Assembly (NCBI GenBank): GCA_964608495.1
Contig: CAZSOQ010000103.1
Span: forward strand, 1-17,929
Source of the DNA: JAKORR01 sp964608495
Lineage (GTDB): Bacteria > Armatimonadota > Zipacnadia > Zipacnadales > FEN-943
Direction of reading: 5' to 3'
Length of the DNA stretch: 17,929 bases
In this document: in pieces, positions 8,025 to 15,778 of the stretch
Layout: each line of letters opens with the position of its first letter
Numbering within the stretch: the first letter of the stretch is position 1
Position numbers and translations under genes: made by a program
Notes under the pieces: generated by a model
Seen by the model: only the letters and a program-made list of their open reading frames with translations
What the model was told of the DNA's origin: nothing
Databases searched by the model: none

Positions 8025-8281
8025 TTACGGCCTCGAAGGGGAGGAGTAGGCGGGCAGAGCAGCGGTAGAGAGAGCCGGCGATCAGGTGAAAGTGCCGGCC
8101 CCTGCTTCCGCCGAAGGTCGCCCCGGAGCCGCTGGCCCGAAGAGCAGTTCACTAGGGCTCAGCCGGGAACGCCCGTTACAGCGCCAGAGGGTCGCCGTCG
8201 GAAGGTTTCCTTCGCGACGGCGGAACTTGGGTGGTAACGCGGGAGCGTAACAACCTCTCGTCCCTTGGACGAGAGGTTTTT
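8025..8281 (+). ncRNA. T-box riboswitch with predicted valine (GUC) specifier, controlling ilvDBN-ilvC
   Basis: This leader RNA senses uncharged tRNA. Stem I shows GGGG (8038-8041) pairing with CCCC (8121-8124). The specifier-loop AGUA lies at 8045-8048. GGCGG (8049-8053) pairs with CCGCC (8108-8112), and a GCCGGC stem (8074-8079 with 8094-8099) caps the distal part. Directly after CCGCC the loop reads GAAG-GUC-G, which aligns with the known GAAA-GGC-A specifier context of B. subtilis glyQS, so the specifier is GUC (8117-8119), for tRNA-Val. A stem III hairpin spans 8193-8222. The T-box core TGGGTGGTAACGCG is at 8228-8241, and its UGGU bulge (8232-8235) can pair with an ACCA tRNA end. The core differs from the usual AGGGUGGNACCGCG at two positions. 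The terminator strand overlaps the antiterminator. Confidence 0.93.
8254..8281 (+). terminator. T-box intrinsic terminator
   Basis: CCTCTCGTCC (8254-8263) pairs perfectly with GGACGAGAGG (8267-8276) around a 3-base loop, followed by five T (8277-8281). The 5' arm contains CTCTCGTCCC, the strand the antiterminator uses to pair with the T-box core, so the two structures exclude each other. Charged tRNA-Val should favour termination. Confidence 0.92.
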
Positions 8282-8293
8282 GCTTTGGCCCAG

Positions 8294-8319
8294 CCGCCGG
8301 CGCTCTCGGGCGCCGGTGG
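8294..8319 (+). other. Strong GC hairpin in the ilvD leader, downstream of the T-box terminator
   Basis: CCGCCGGCGC (8294-8303) can pair with GCGCCGGTGG (8310-8319) around a 6-base loop, ten pairs including one G-U. No T-run follows, so it is not a terminator. It lies between the T-box terminator and the ilvD ribosome site. It could protect the 5' end of a processed transcript or be incidental. Confidence 0.5.
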
Positions 8320-8373
8320 GGCAGTCGGAAAACCGTCCTGGCCCCGCGCGGGCCGCCGAAGGAGCGATCAGCC

Positions 8374-10032
8374 ATGAGGCACTACGACGCAACGAGAGGA
8401 CTGGCTCGGGCGGCAGCTCGATCCCTGCTTCACGCGTGCGGCGTCACTCGCGAGCAGCTCGATAGGCCCTTCATCGGCATAGCCAACGCCTTCACCGACC
8501 TCGTGCCGGGGCACATCGGCATGCAGCGCCTCGCCCGCGCAGTCGAGCACGGCGTCGCTGCCGGCGGCGGCGTCCCCTTCGAGTTCGGCATCATGGCTAT
8601 CTGCGACGGCATCGCCATGGGCCACTCCGGCATGTTCTATTCCCTGCCCTCGCGCGAGCTCATCGCCGATACGGTCGAGTCCATGGCCGAGGCCCACAAG
8701 CTCGACGGCCTCGTCCTGCTCACTGACTGCGACAAGATCACGCCCGGCATGTTGATGGCCGCGGGCCGCCTGGATATCCCGGCCATCGTCGTCACCGCCG
8801 GCCCCATGGTCTCCGGCCGCCTGGCCGGCCGCAGGCTCTCCCTGGTCCGCGACACCTTCGAGGCCGTCGGCCGCTACCGCAAGGGCGAGATCGGCGACGC
8901 CGAGCTCGAGGCGCTCGAGCTCAACGCCTGCCCCGGCGCCGGCTCCTGTCAGGGCATGTACACTGCCAACACCATGGCCTGTCTGACCGAGGCCATGGGC
9001 ATGACCCTGCCCTACTGCGCCACCGCCCTGGCCGGCCTGGCCGAGAAGCAGCGCATCGGCTACGAGTCGGGCGCGCGGGCTGTGGCCCTCGTCCTCGAGG
9101 GCATCACCACGCGCCGGATCCTCACCGCCGCGGCAATCCGTAACGCCATCCGCATGGACATGGCCCTCGGCGGCTCAACCAACACGACCCTCCACATACC
9201 CGCTATCGCGCACGAGGCCGGCGTCGAGATGCAGCTAGAGGTCTTCGACGAGCTCAGCCGCACCACGCCCCAACTGTCCCTGCTCAGGCCCGCCGGGGAC
9301 TACATGATGGAAGACCTGCACTGGGCCGGCGGTATCCCAGGCATGTTCGGCAGGCTCAACGACCTGATCGAGGAGGCCCTGACGGTCGGCGGCATGACCA
9401 CGACCCAGATCGCCGACAGGGCCCAGGTCTTCGATGACGACGTGATCCGTCCGCGCGAGAATCCCATCAGCGCCGAGGGCGGGATAGCCATCCTGCGCGG
9501 ATCGCTGGCGCCCGACGGCTGCGTGGTCAAGATTGCCGCCGTATCCGAGAAGATGAGGCGGTTTCGCGGCCGCGCCCTCTGCTTCAACTCCGAGGAGGAG
9601 GCCATGGACGCGATCCTCAACGACAGGATCCCTGACCGCGCCTGGGTGGTCATCCGCTACGAGGGGCCCAAGGGCGGCCCCGGGATGCGCGAGATGCTCT
9701 CCCCCACCTCGGCTCTCACAGGCATGGGCAAGGAGGACTCTGTCGGCCTCCTCACCGACGGGCGCTTCTCCGGTGGCACGCGCGGTCCCTGCATCGGCCA
9801 CATCTCCCCCGAGGCGGCCGAGGGCGGCCCCATCGGCCTGGTACAGGATGGCGACGAGATCGAGGTAGACATGTACCAGCGCCGGCTGGATCTGCTCGTC
9901 CCCGAGGACGAGCTGGCGCGGCGGCGGGCCTCCTGGCAGCCGATCGAGCCCAAGGTCAAGACCGGGTGGCTCTCGCGCTACGCCAGGCTGGTCAAGTCAG
10001 CCGCCACCGGCGCGATCATGAGCGCCGAATAG
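8374..10032 (+). CDS. ilvD: Dihydroxy-acid dehydratase
   Basis: A 552-residue iron-sulphur enzyme that dehydrates 2,3-dihydroxy-isovalerate and 2,3-dihydroxy-3-methylvalerate to the 2-keto acids, precursors of valine/leucine and isoleucine. Family motifs are DGIAMGHSGM (78-87), SLPSRELIADTVE, CDKITPGMLMA (119-129), ACPGAGSCQGMYTANTM (185-201), ALGGSTNTTLH, and GLLTDGRFSGGTRG near the C-terminus. Likely cluster cysteines are C119 and C192. The early segment reads VPGH (44-47), as in the E. coli oxygen-labile enzyme, rather than the TPCN of [2Fe-2S] homologues, so a [4Fe-4S] type is inferred. AAGGAG precedes ATG at 8374. It is the first gene after the valine T-box, 92 bases past its terminator. 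Confidence 0.96.
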   Translation: MRHYDATRGLARAAARSLLHACGVTREQLDRPFIGIANAFTDLVPGHIGMQRLARAVEHGVAAGGGVPFEFGIMAICDGIAMGHSGMFYSLPSRELIADTVESMAEAHKLDGLVLLTDCDKITPGMLMAAGRLDIPAIVVTAGPMVSGRLAGRRLSLVRDTFEAVGRYRKGEIGDAELEALELNACPGAGSCQGMYTANTMACLTEAMGMTLPYCATALAGLAEKQRIGYESGARAVALVLEGITTRRILTAAAIRNAIRMDMALGGSTNTTLHIPAIAHEAGVEMQLEVFDELSRTTPQLSLLRPAGDYMMEDLHWAGGIPGMFGRLNDLIEEALTVGGMTTTQIADRAQVFDDDVIRPRENPISAEGGIAILRGSLAPDGCVVKIAAVSEKMRRFRGRALCFNSEEEAMDAILNDRIPDRAWVVIRYEGPKGGPGMREMLSPTSALTGMGKEDSVGLLTDGRFSGGTRGPCIGHISPEAAEGGPIGLVQDGDEIEVDMYQRRLDLLVPEDELARRRASWQPIEPKVKTGWLSRYARLVKSAATGAIMSAE

Positions 10033-10108
10033 CGTCCGGGGCGCCCGCGTCCGGCGGGCCGCCTCGCGACCCAAGGCAGCGTGAGCAGTAGACCGGGAGG
10101 TCAGCGAT

Positions 10109-11803
10109 ATGACCAAGGAAACCACAACCGGTGCGGAAGCCCTCTTCCGGGTGTTCGAGGAAGAAGGGGTGGACGTGATCTTCGGCTACCCCGGGGGCAG
10201 CGTGATCCCCATATACGACGCGCTGTACGATAAGCCACAGTTTCGCCACATACTGACCCGCCACGAGCAGGGAGCCGCCCACGCAACCGACGGCTACGCC
10301 CGCGCCACCGGCAAGGTCGGCGTGTGCATGGCCACCAGCGGCCCCGGCGCCATGAACCTGGTGACCGGCCTGGCCACGGCCTATATGGACTCGATCCCGA
10401 TGGTCGCCATCACCGGCCAGGTCAAGAGGGTCGCCATCGGCAAGGACTCCTTCCAAGAGGCCGACACCACAGGCGTGACCATGCCCGTGACGAAGCACAA
10501 CTACCTGGTCAAGAACCCCAACGATCTGGCTGACGTGATCCGCGAGGCCTTCCACATCGCGCGGACGGGCCGGCCCGGCCCCGTGTTGGTGGACATGCCC
10601 TCCGACGTGAGCGGCGGCGAGGTCCTGTGGACGGAGCGCGACGAAGCCAAGCTCAGCCGCCGGTACGCTCCCCCGCCGCAGCCCGACCCCGAGGCCGTCG
10701 CGGCGGCGGCCGGGCTCATCAACGAGGCCGAGAGGCCCGTCCTGTACATCGGCGGGGGAGTCATCGCCTCGGGAGCCCATGAGTACGTGCGCCGTCTGGC
10801 CGAGAAGGCTCGGGTCTGCGTGGTCCACTCCCTGCTGGGCAAGGGCGGGTTCCCCGAGACCCACGAGCTCAGTATGGGCATGGTGGGCATGCACGGCCAC
10901 GTCTACGGCAACCTGGCCATCAACAACGCGTCGCTCATCATATGCGTGGGGGCCCGCTTCGACGACCGGGTGACGGGCGATGTGAGCAAGTTTGCACCCG
11001 GCGCTGCAGTAATCCACATAGACGCGGACCCGGCCGAGATCGGCAAGGTTGTGCACCCCATCGTGCATATCGTCGCGGACGCGCGTGAGGCGCTCGAGCG
11101 CCTGGTGCCGCTGGTGAACCTCAAGCCGGAGAGGACGTGGGAGCAACAGCTCATCGCGTGGCGCGAGAGCCATCCGCTGCGCTACGAGCAGAAGGACGGC
11201 ATCGTGGCGCCCCAGTACGTGGTCGAGGAGCTCTACCGCCTCACCGGCGGCGGCGCCCTCATCACGACCGAGGTGGGCCAGAACCAGATGTGGGCGGCCC
11301 AGTACTACAAGTGCGACCGCCCGCGCCAGTTCCTCACCTCTGGCGGTCTGGGCACCATGGGCTACGGCTTCCCCGCGGCCATCGGCGCCAAGATAGGCTG
11401 TCCTGATCAGGTCGTCGTGGACGTCGCCGGCGACGGCTCCATCCAGATGAACATCCAGGAGATGGGCACGGCCCGGGTCAACAACCTGCCCGTGAAGATC
11501 GTGGTGCTCAACAACTGCTTCCTGGGCATGGTGCGCCAGTGGCAGGATCTGTTCTACGAGCGCCGTTACAGCGGCGTGGCCCTGTGCGGCTTCCCGGACT
11601 TCGCCCGGCTGGCCGACGCCTACGACAGCGTGGGCATCACCGTCACCAGGCCCGAGGATGTGACGGACGCCCTCGAGCGCATGCTCGAGGTGCAGGACCG
11701 GCCCTGCATCGTGGACGTGAAGGTGGCCCAGGAGGAGAACGTCTTCCCCTTCATCCCTGCCGGCAGAAGCGTGGATGAGATGATGGAGGGCGCGCCGGGA
11801 TAG
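10109..11803 (+). CDS. ilvB: Acetolactate synthase, large (catalytic) subunit
   Basis: A 564-residue thiamine-diphosphate enzyme that condenses pyruvate with pyruvate or 2-ketobutyrate, the first common step of branched-chain amino acid synthesis. The N-terminal PYR domain has GYPGGSVIPIYDAL and RHEQGAAHATDGYARATG, with the catalytic Glu at E53. Then come TSGPGAMNLVTGLA and the AHAS-typical DSFQEADTTG. The C-terminal ThDP/Mg motif begins GDGS (441-444) and ends VVLNN (465-469), followed by FLGMVRQWQDLFYERRYSG, characteristic of true biosynthetic AHAS. GGGAGG precedes ATG at 10109. It starts 76 bases after ilvD, and the regulatory subunit ilvN follows 107 bases later. Confidence 0.97.
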   Translation: MTKETTTGAEALFRVFEEEGVDVIFGYPGGSVIPIYDALYDKPQFRHILTRHEQGAAHATDGYARATGKVGVCMATSGPGAMNLVTGLATAYMDSIPMVAITGQVKRVAIGKDSFQEADTTGVTMPVTKHNYLVKNPNDLADVIREAFHIARTGRPGPVLVDMPSDVSGGEVLWTERDEAKLSRRYAPPPQPDPEAVAAAAGLINEAERPVLYIGGGVIASGAHEYVRRLAEKARVCVVHSLLGKGGFPETHELSMGMVGMHGHVYGNLAINNASLIICVGARFDDRVTGDVSKFAPGAAVIHIDADPAEIGKVVHPIVHIVADAREALERLVPLVNLKPERTWEQQLIAWRESHPLRYEQKDGIVAPQYVVEELYRLTGGGALITTEVGQNQMWAAQYYKCDRPRQFLTSGGLGTMGYGFPAAIGAKIGCPDQVVVDVAGDGSIQMNIQEMGTARVNNLPVKIVVLNNCFLGMVRQWQDLFYERRYSGVALCGFPDFARLADAYDSVGITVTRPEDVTDALERMLEVQDRPCIVDVKVAQEENVFPFIPAGRSVDEMMEGAPG

Positions 11804-11910
11804 CCGTGCCCGGTCTGCCGGCTCGGCGCTGGCATTACCAGGCCAGCCGGGAAGGCACTGAGGGCGCTGGGGCCCCGCGGCCCGGCCGGCCCCTTGGAGG
11901 TGTGTGACAG

Positions 11911-12429
11911 ATGGCAAGAATGGACAGCGCGACCGATGCTCAGAACCGCCACGTGATCTCGGCGCTAGTTGAGAACCGGCCCGGCGTGCTGGCACGCGTG
12001 TCGGGTCTCTTCGCCCGGCGCGGCTACAACATTGACGCTCTTGCGGTCAGCATCACGCACGACCCCGACGTCTCCCGCATGACCATCACGGTCACGGGCG
12101 ACGCCCTGACGCTCGACCAGATCTGCAAGCAGCTCGTCAAGCTCGTGGACGTGCGCCAGGTCATGGACCACACGGGACACGCGGTCGTCGAGCGCGAGCT
12201 CTGCCTGGTGAAAGTCGCCGCGTCGCCCGAGCAGCGGCGCGACATCATGGACATCGTCCACGTCTTCCGCGGCGACGTGGTGGACATCGGCAACGGCACG
12301 ATGATCATCGAGGTGTCCGGCGACGAGGAGAAGATAGACGCCTTCGTGCGCATCATGGCCGACTTCGGCATCAAGGAGATGGTGCGCACCGGCCGCGTGA
12401 TCTTGACCAGAGGTATGCAGCCGACTTAG
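11911..12429 (+). CDS. ilvN: Acetolactate synthase, small (regulatory) subunit
   Basis: A 172-residue regulatory partner of IlvB that stimulates catalysis and confers valine feedback inhibition. An N-terminal ACT domain spans about residues 13-88 (ALVENRPGVLARVSGLFARR, then GYNIDALAV), followed by the small-subunit C-terminal domain with VERELCLVKVAASPEQRRDI and FRGDVVDIG. Alignment to E. coli IlvH puts N22, G25 and N40 at the valine-binding positions, so feedback inhibition by valine is likely. GGAGG lies 11 bases before ATG at 11911. Valine would therefore act on this pathway twice, at the enzyme and through the T-box. Confidence 0.96.
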   Translation: MARMDSATDAQNRHVISALVENRPGVLARVSGLFARRGYNIDALAVSITHDPDVSRMTITVTGDALTLDQICKQLVKLVDVRQVMDHTGHAVVERELCLVKVAASPEQRRDIMDIVHVFRGDVVDIGNGTMIIEVSGDEEKIDAFVRIMADFGIKEMVRTGRVILTRGMQPT

Positions 12430-12525
12430 GCTTGCTCTGGCCCAAGAGGCGCGGCGTCCTGGACGGCCGGACCGCCACGGCCCTTGCCGGTCACGCCGCG
12501 AGGGCCCCCAAGGGGGTAGCACGCC

Positions 12526-13257
12526 ATGCGGCTGGTACCGCTTCTCGTCTCGGTCATCGTCCTTGCCCTGTCGGCCCCCGGGCACGCCCAGGGCTCCGGC
12601 AGCTACTCGCACCGGGCCAGCGAGCTCCTCGAGAGCTGGGACTTCGGCCAGTCCAAGATCCTGCGCTCCGGCTTCGCCGCGACCAGGTTCGAGGACTGCA
12701 GCTTCGCCGACACCCAGTTCCTCGGCGGCGCCTTCGCCCGGGCCAAGCTGGCCGGCACCGAGCTGGGCGAGGTGAGCCTGGAGCAGTGCCGCGGCGAGCT
12801 GACCATGGAGCGCTGCGAATACTCTTCGATGGACCTTGACTACACCACCATCGGGCAGTCGGAATGGAGCAACCTGACACTGCGTGAGCTGCGCGCCAGC
12901 CATTGCGGGCTCGACAAGCTCAGCTTCGAGAACTCCCGCTTCCGCCAGCTTAACCTACGCAACTGCGAGATCTCGGACATCCGCTTCGACAGCGTTCGTC
13001 TCTACGGCGGCCTCAACGGCCTCGTGAACGGCTGCGAGTGGCGCAGCACCAGGTTCTACAACGACGACTTCGACGACGGGCGCTTCGAGCAGTGCGAGTT
13101 CACGGACAGCCGCTTCTACCGCTCGGACTTCCGCTCCGTCCGGTTCGAGTACTGCGACTTCCGCGACTGCCGGCTCGATGGCGGCGACCTGGACGGCCTG
13201 ACCGTGGACGGCATCAGCGTCAAGGACGCCATCGAGTTCTACAAGCGCAACCGATAG
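12526..13257 (+). CDS. Exported pentapeptide-repeat-like protein, predicted right-handed beta-helix
   Basis: A 243-residue protein of unknown function. Residues 1-21 form a signal peptide (MRLVPLLVSVIVLALSAPGHA, cleavage near AHA/QG) with no lipobox Cys, so export to the periplasm or outside is predicted. From about residue 38 to 228 it shows five-residue periodicity with aromatic or aliphatic residues inward, as in FEDCSFADTQF and FEQCEFTDSRFYRSDF. This resembles a divergent pentapeptide-repeat beta-helix of roughly nine coils. Nine cysteines (58, 88, 97, 127, 147, 170, 190, 210, 215) lie almost all just before the inward residue. C170, C190 and C210 are exactly one 20-residue coil apart, as are C127 and C147. 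AAGGGGG precedes the ATG. It sits 96 bases after ilvN, inside the ilv operon. No catalytic motif is visible. Confidence 0.82.
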   Translation: MRLVPLLVSVIVLALSAPGHAQGSGSYSHRASELLESWDFGQSKILRSGFAATRFEDCSFADTQFLGGAFARAKLAGTELGEVSLEQCRGELTMERCEYSSMDLDYTTIGQSEWSNLTLRELRASHCGLDKLSFENSRFRQLNLRNCEISDIRFDSVRLYGGLNGLVNGCEWRSTRFYNDDFDDGRFEQCEFTDSRFYRSDFRSVRFEYCDFRDCRLDGGDLDGLTVDGISVKDAIEFYKRNR

Positions 13258-13286
13258 CCGGTCGGGCGGCGCCCTGAGGCGGGACG

Positions 13287-13673
13287 ATGGACAACCCGGA
13301 CCTGCGCGAGATGGTTGACCTGGCTACAGCCGACCGGCTTGTTGGCTGGATGGCCATGGCCTGCCTTGCGGCGGCGCTGGCATGTCTGCTGGCCGCCCTC
13401 GTCCGCCGCGGCGCCCGAGCGGGCCTGCTGAGGGCCGCGGCTGCCGTGGCGCCCGCCGGCCTCTTGGTCGCCGCCGGCTGGGACCTGTACCTGTGGCGCG
13501 TCCGCTTCGACCCTGAAACCGGCTTCTGCGGCCTCCACAGTGTCAGTGTGCTTGGTGGAAACGTGCTGGCGGCCCTGCTGGTGGGTCTCCTGTACGGCCT
13601 TTACCTGCGATGGCTCTGGGGCTTGCCGCTTCAGGCGGCCCCGGTCGCGCAGTCACAATCCGAGGAGGACTAG
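13287..13673 (+). CDS. Small membrane protein, three predicted helices
   Basis: A 128-residue protein that I do not recognise. Hydrophobic segments lie at about residues 18-39, 47-67 and 86-108. The basic RRGARAG loop between the first two suggests an outside N-terminus and a cytoplasmic C-terminus by the positive-inside rule. A short hydrophilic stretch (DLYLWRVRFDPETGFCG) sits between helices two and three, on the outer face. The tail (QSQSEED) is acidic. GAGG precedes the ATG. Its stop is only 3 bases from the ilvC ATG, and the ilvC ribosome site (GAGGAGG) lies inside its last codons. This makes translational coupling likely and supports it as a real gene. Confidence 0.72.
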   Translation: MDNPDLREMVDLATADRLVGWMAMACLAAALACLLAALVRRGARAGLLRAAAAVAPAGLLVAAGWDLYLWRVRFDPETGFCGLHSVSVLGGNVLAALLVGLLYGLYLRWLWGLPLQAAPVAQSQSEED

Positions 13674-13676
13674 ATC

Positions 13677-14675
<999 letters not shown>

Positions 14676-14714
14676 CGGGCCGCCGCGACCCGCCCCCCCC
14701 AACCAGACACAGCA

Positions 14715-14751
14715 ACGGGGACCCCTTCTCGGCGAAGGGGTCCCCGTGTTT
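14715..14751 (+). terminator. Strong intrinsic terminator after ilvC
   Basis: Bases 14715-14728 (ACGGGGACCCCTTC) pair perfectly with 14734-14747 around the loop TCGGC. GTTTGTCTGTCTT follows, a broken T-tract. It closes the ilv operon and lies between convergent ilvC and the stress-protein gene. The opposite strand lacks a good T-run, so it acts mainly on the plus strand. Confidence 0.85.
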
Positions 14752-14769
14752 GTCTGTCTTCGGTACCGC

Positions 14770-15600
14770 TTATCGGAAGACCATGACGGGCGCCGGGCAC
14801 TGACACAGCAGCGTGTCCGACGTGCTTCCCAGCAGGAACTTGGCCAGCTTGCTCTGGCCGCGCGCCCCCACGGCCACCAGCTCGGCCCCCACCTCGTCCA
14901 CCGTGTCCAGCAGCACGTGGAAGGCGTCCCCCGTCCGGACGGTTACCTCGCAGGCGATATCGTCCACCCCTCGAAACCGCCGCGCCTGGGCAGCCAGCGT
15001 GTCGCCCGCCGCCGGCTCCGCGGCCACCACCACGGTCAGGCTCCATCTGCCGCCGCGCGCCAGCCCCACCACCGTCTCCAGCGCCCGCGTGGCCTCCGGG
15101 CTGCCGTCGTACCCCACCACCGCGCGCCTTATGGGCCGGTACTCCTCGCGCACGACCAGCACCGGGCGCGTGGCCAGGCGCGTCAGCTCCGTGGCCGTGC
15201 TGCCCAGCAGACAGCTCCGAAACTCCGCCTCCGAGCCGTGGCTGCCGATCACCGCCAGGTCATACAGCGGCGCCAGGAAGGCCAGCGCCGGGGCCGGTCG
15301 CCCGCGCTCGATCCTGGTGTCGCACCTCACCTGCTTGCGCTCGCACACGCTCGCCACCAGGTCCAGCGCCTGCCGCCCGTGTCCCTCCAGCATCAGGCTC
15401 AGAGAAGCCATCCCCTCGCTCTCCGCGCCCCCCATGAGGTCCACGCCGACCAGGCGCGCGAAGGCCCCCTCCACCAGCCGCGAGTCCACGACGTAGGCCG
15501 CCAGCACGCCGGCCCCCGACACACTCGCCAGGTCCGACGCGTATTCCGCCACAACGGAGGTCCAGCTTGAGTTGTCCACGGCTGCGAGCACGGTCTCCAT
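14770..15600 (-). CDS. Universal stress protein, tandem UspA domains
   Basis: About 276 residues containing two Usp alpha/beta domains (about 1-145 and 150-276), likely an ATP-binding cytoplasmic stress protein. Each domain opens with a beta strand ending in Asp (VLAAVDNSS and RAVVGYDGSPEA). Domain 2 has a canonical nucleotide motif, G-AR-G-x9-GST, in GARGQSKLAKFLLGST. Domain 1 has GSHG-x10-GST, one residue longer than the usual G-x2-G-x9-G(S/T), so its binding may be altered. I chose ATG at 15600, which gives the normal METVLAAVD start. A GTG at 15609, with AGGA 7 bases upstream, would add three residues. It converges on ilvC and diverges from ligA. Confidence 0.92.
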   Translation of the reverse strand: METVLAAVDNSSWTSVVAEYASDLASVSGAGVLAAYVVDSRLVEGAFARLVGVDLMGGAESEGMASLSLMLEGHGRQALDLVASVCERKQVRCDTRIERGRPAPALAFLAPLYDLAVIGSHGSEAEFRSCLLGSTATELTRLATRPVLVVREEYRPIRRAVVGYDGSPEATRALETVVGLARGGRWSLTVVVAAEPAAGDTLAAQARRFRGVDDIACEVTVRTGDAFHVLLDTVDEVGAELVAVGARGQSKLAKFLLGSTSDTLLCQCPAPVMVFR

Positions 15601-15709
15601 GAGCCTCACCCCCGTATCCTATTCCCTCGAGGGGCGGCGGATTCCTGCCCTCCGTTGCCGCCCGGCACCCCAGCCACGCCGGGCCGTGCCTCGGGCCTTG
15701 CGCCGTCTC

Positions 15710-15739
15710 TTGCCCTTGGCCCGCGGGGCGCGCTATCCT
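15710..15739 (+). promoter_or_regulatory. Candidate promoter for ligA
   Basis: TTGCCC (15710-15715), an 18-base spacer and TATCCT (15734-15739). Transcription would begin near 15746, giving a short leader to the ligA ATG. The hexamers are moderate matches, but this is the only such pair I found in the divergent gap. Confidence 0.45.
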
Positions 15740-15763
15740 TGTCCCCGACCACCGCGGTGCCCG

Positions 15764-15770
15764 AAGGAGG
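15764..15770 (+). promoter_or_regulatory. Ribosome binding site fixing the ligA start
   Basis: AAGGAGG lies 8 bases before ATG at 15779. The reading frame stays open to 15572, but the upstream codons overlap the stress-protein gene and have no ribosome site, so this motif decides the start. Confidence 0.85.
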
Positions 15771-15778
15771 GCCCTTCC

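Noticed and set aside
7974..8237. Short open frames across the leader, including one on the minus strand at 7445-8152
   Set aside because: They overlap a well-supported promoter, T-box RNA and rpsT. None has a ribosome site or recognisable product.
10016..11995. 659-codon minus-strand open frame opposite ilvB
   Set aside because: The plus strand encodes a full, motif-complete acetolactate synthase. The antisense frame is a by-product of high third-position GC. The same applies to long antisense frames at 3744-4676, 4722-5654, 6183-7298, 9235-9801 and 13719-14702.
15572..15778. N-terminal extension of ligA by 69 codons
   Set aside because: The extension overlaps the stress-protein gene and has no family similarity. 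AAGGAGG 8 bases before ATG 15779 and the normal LigA N-terminus fix the start.
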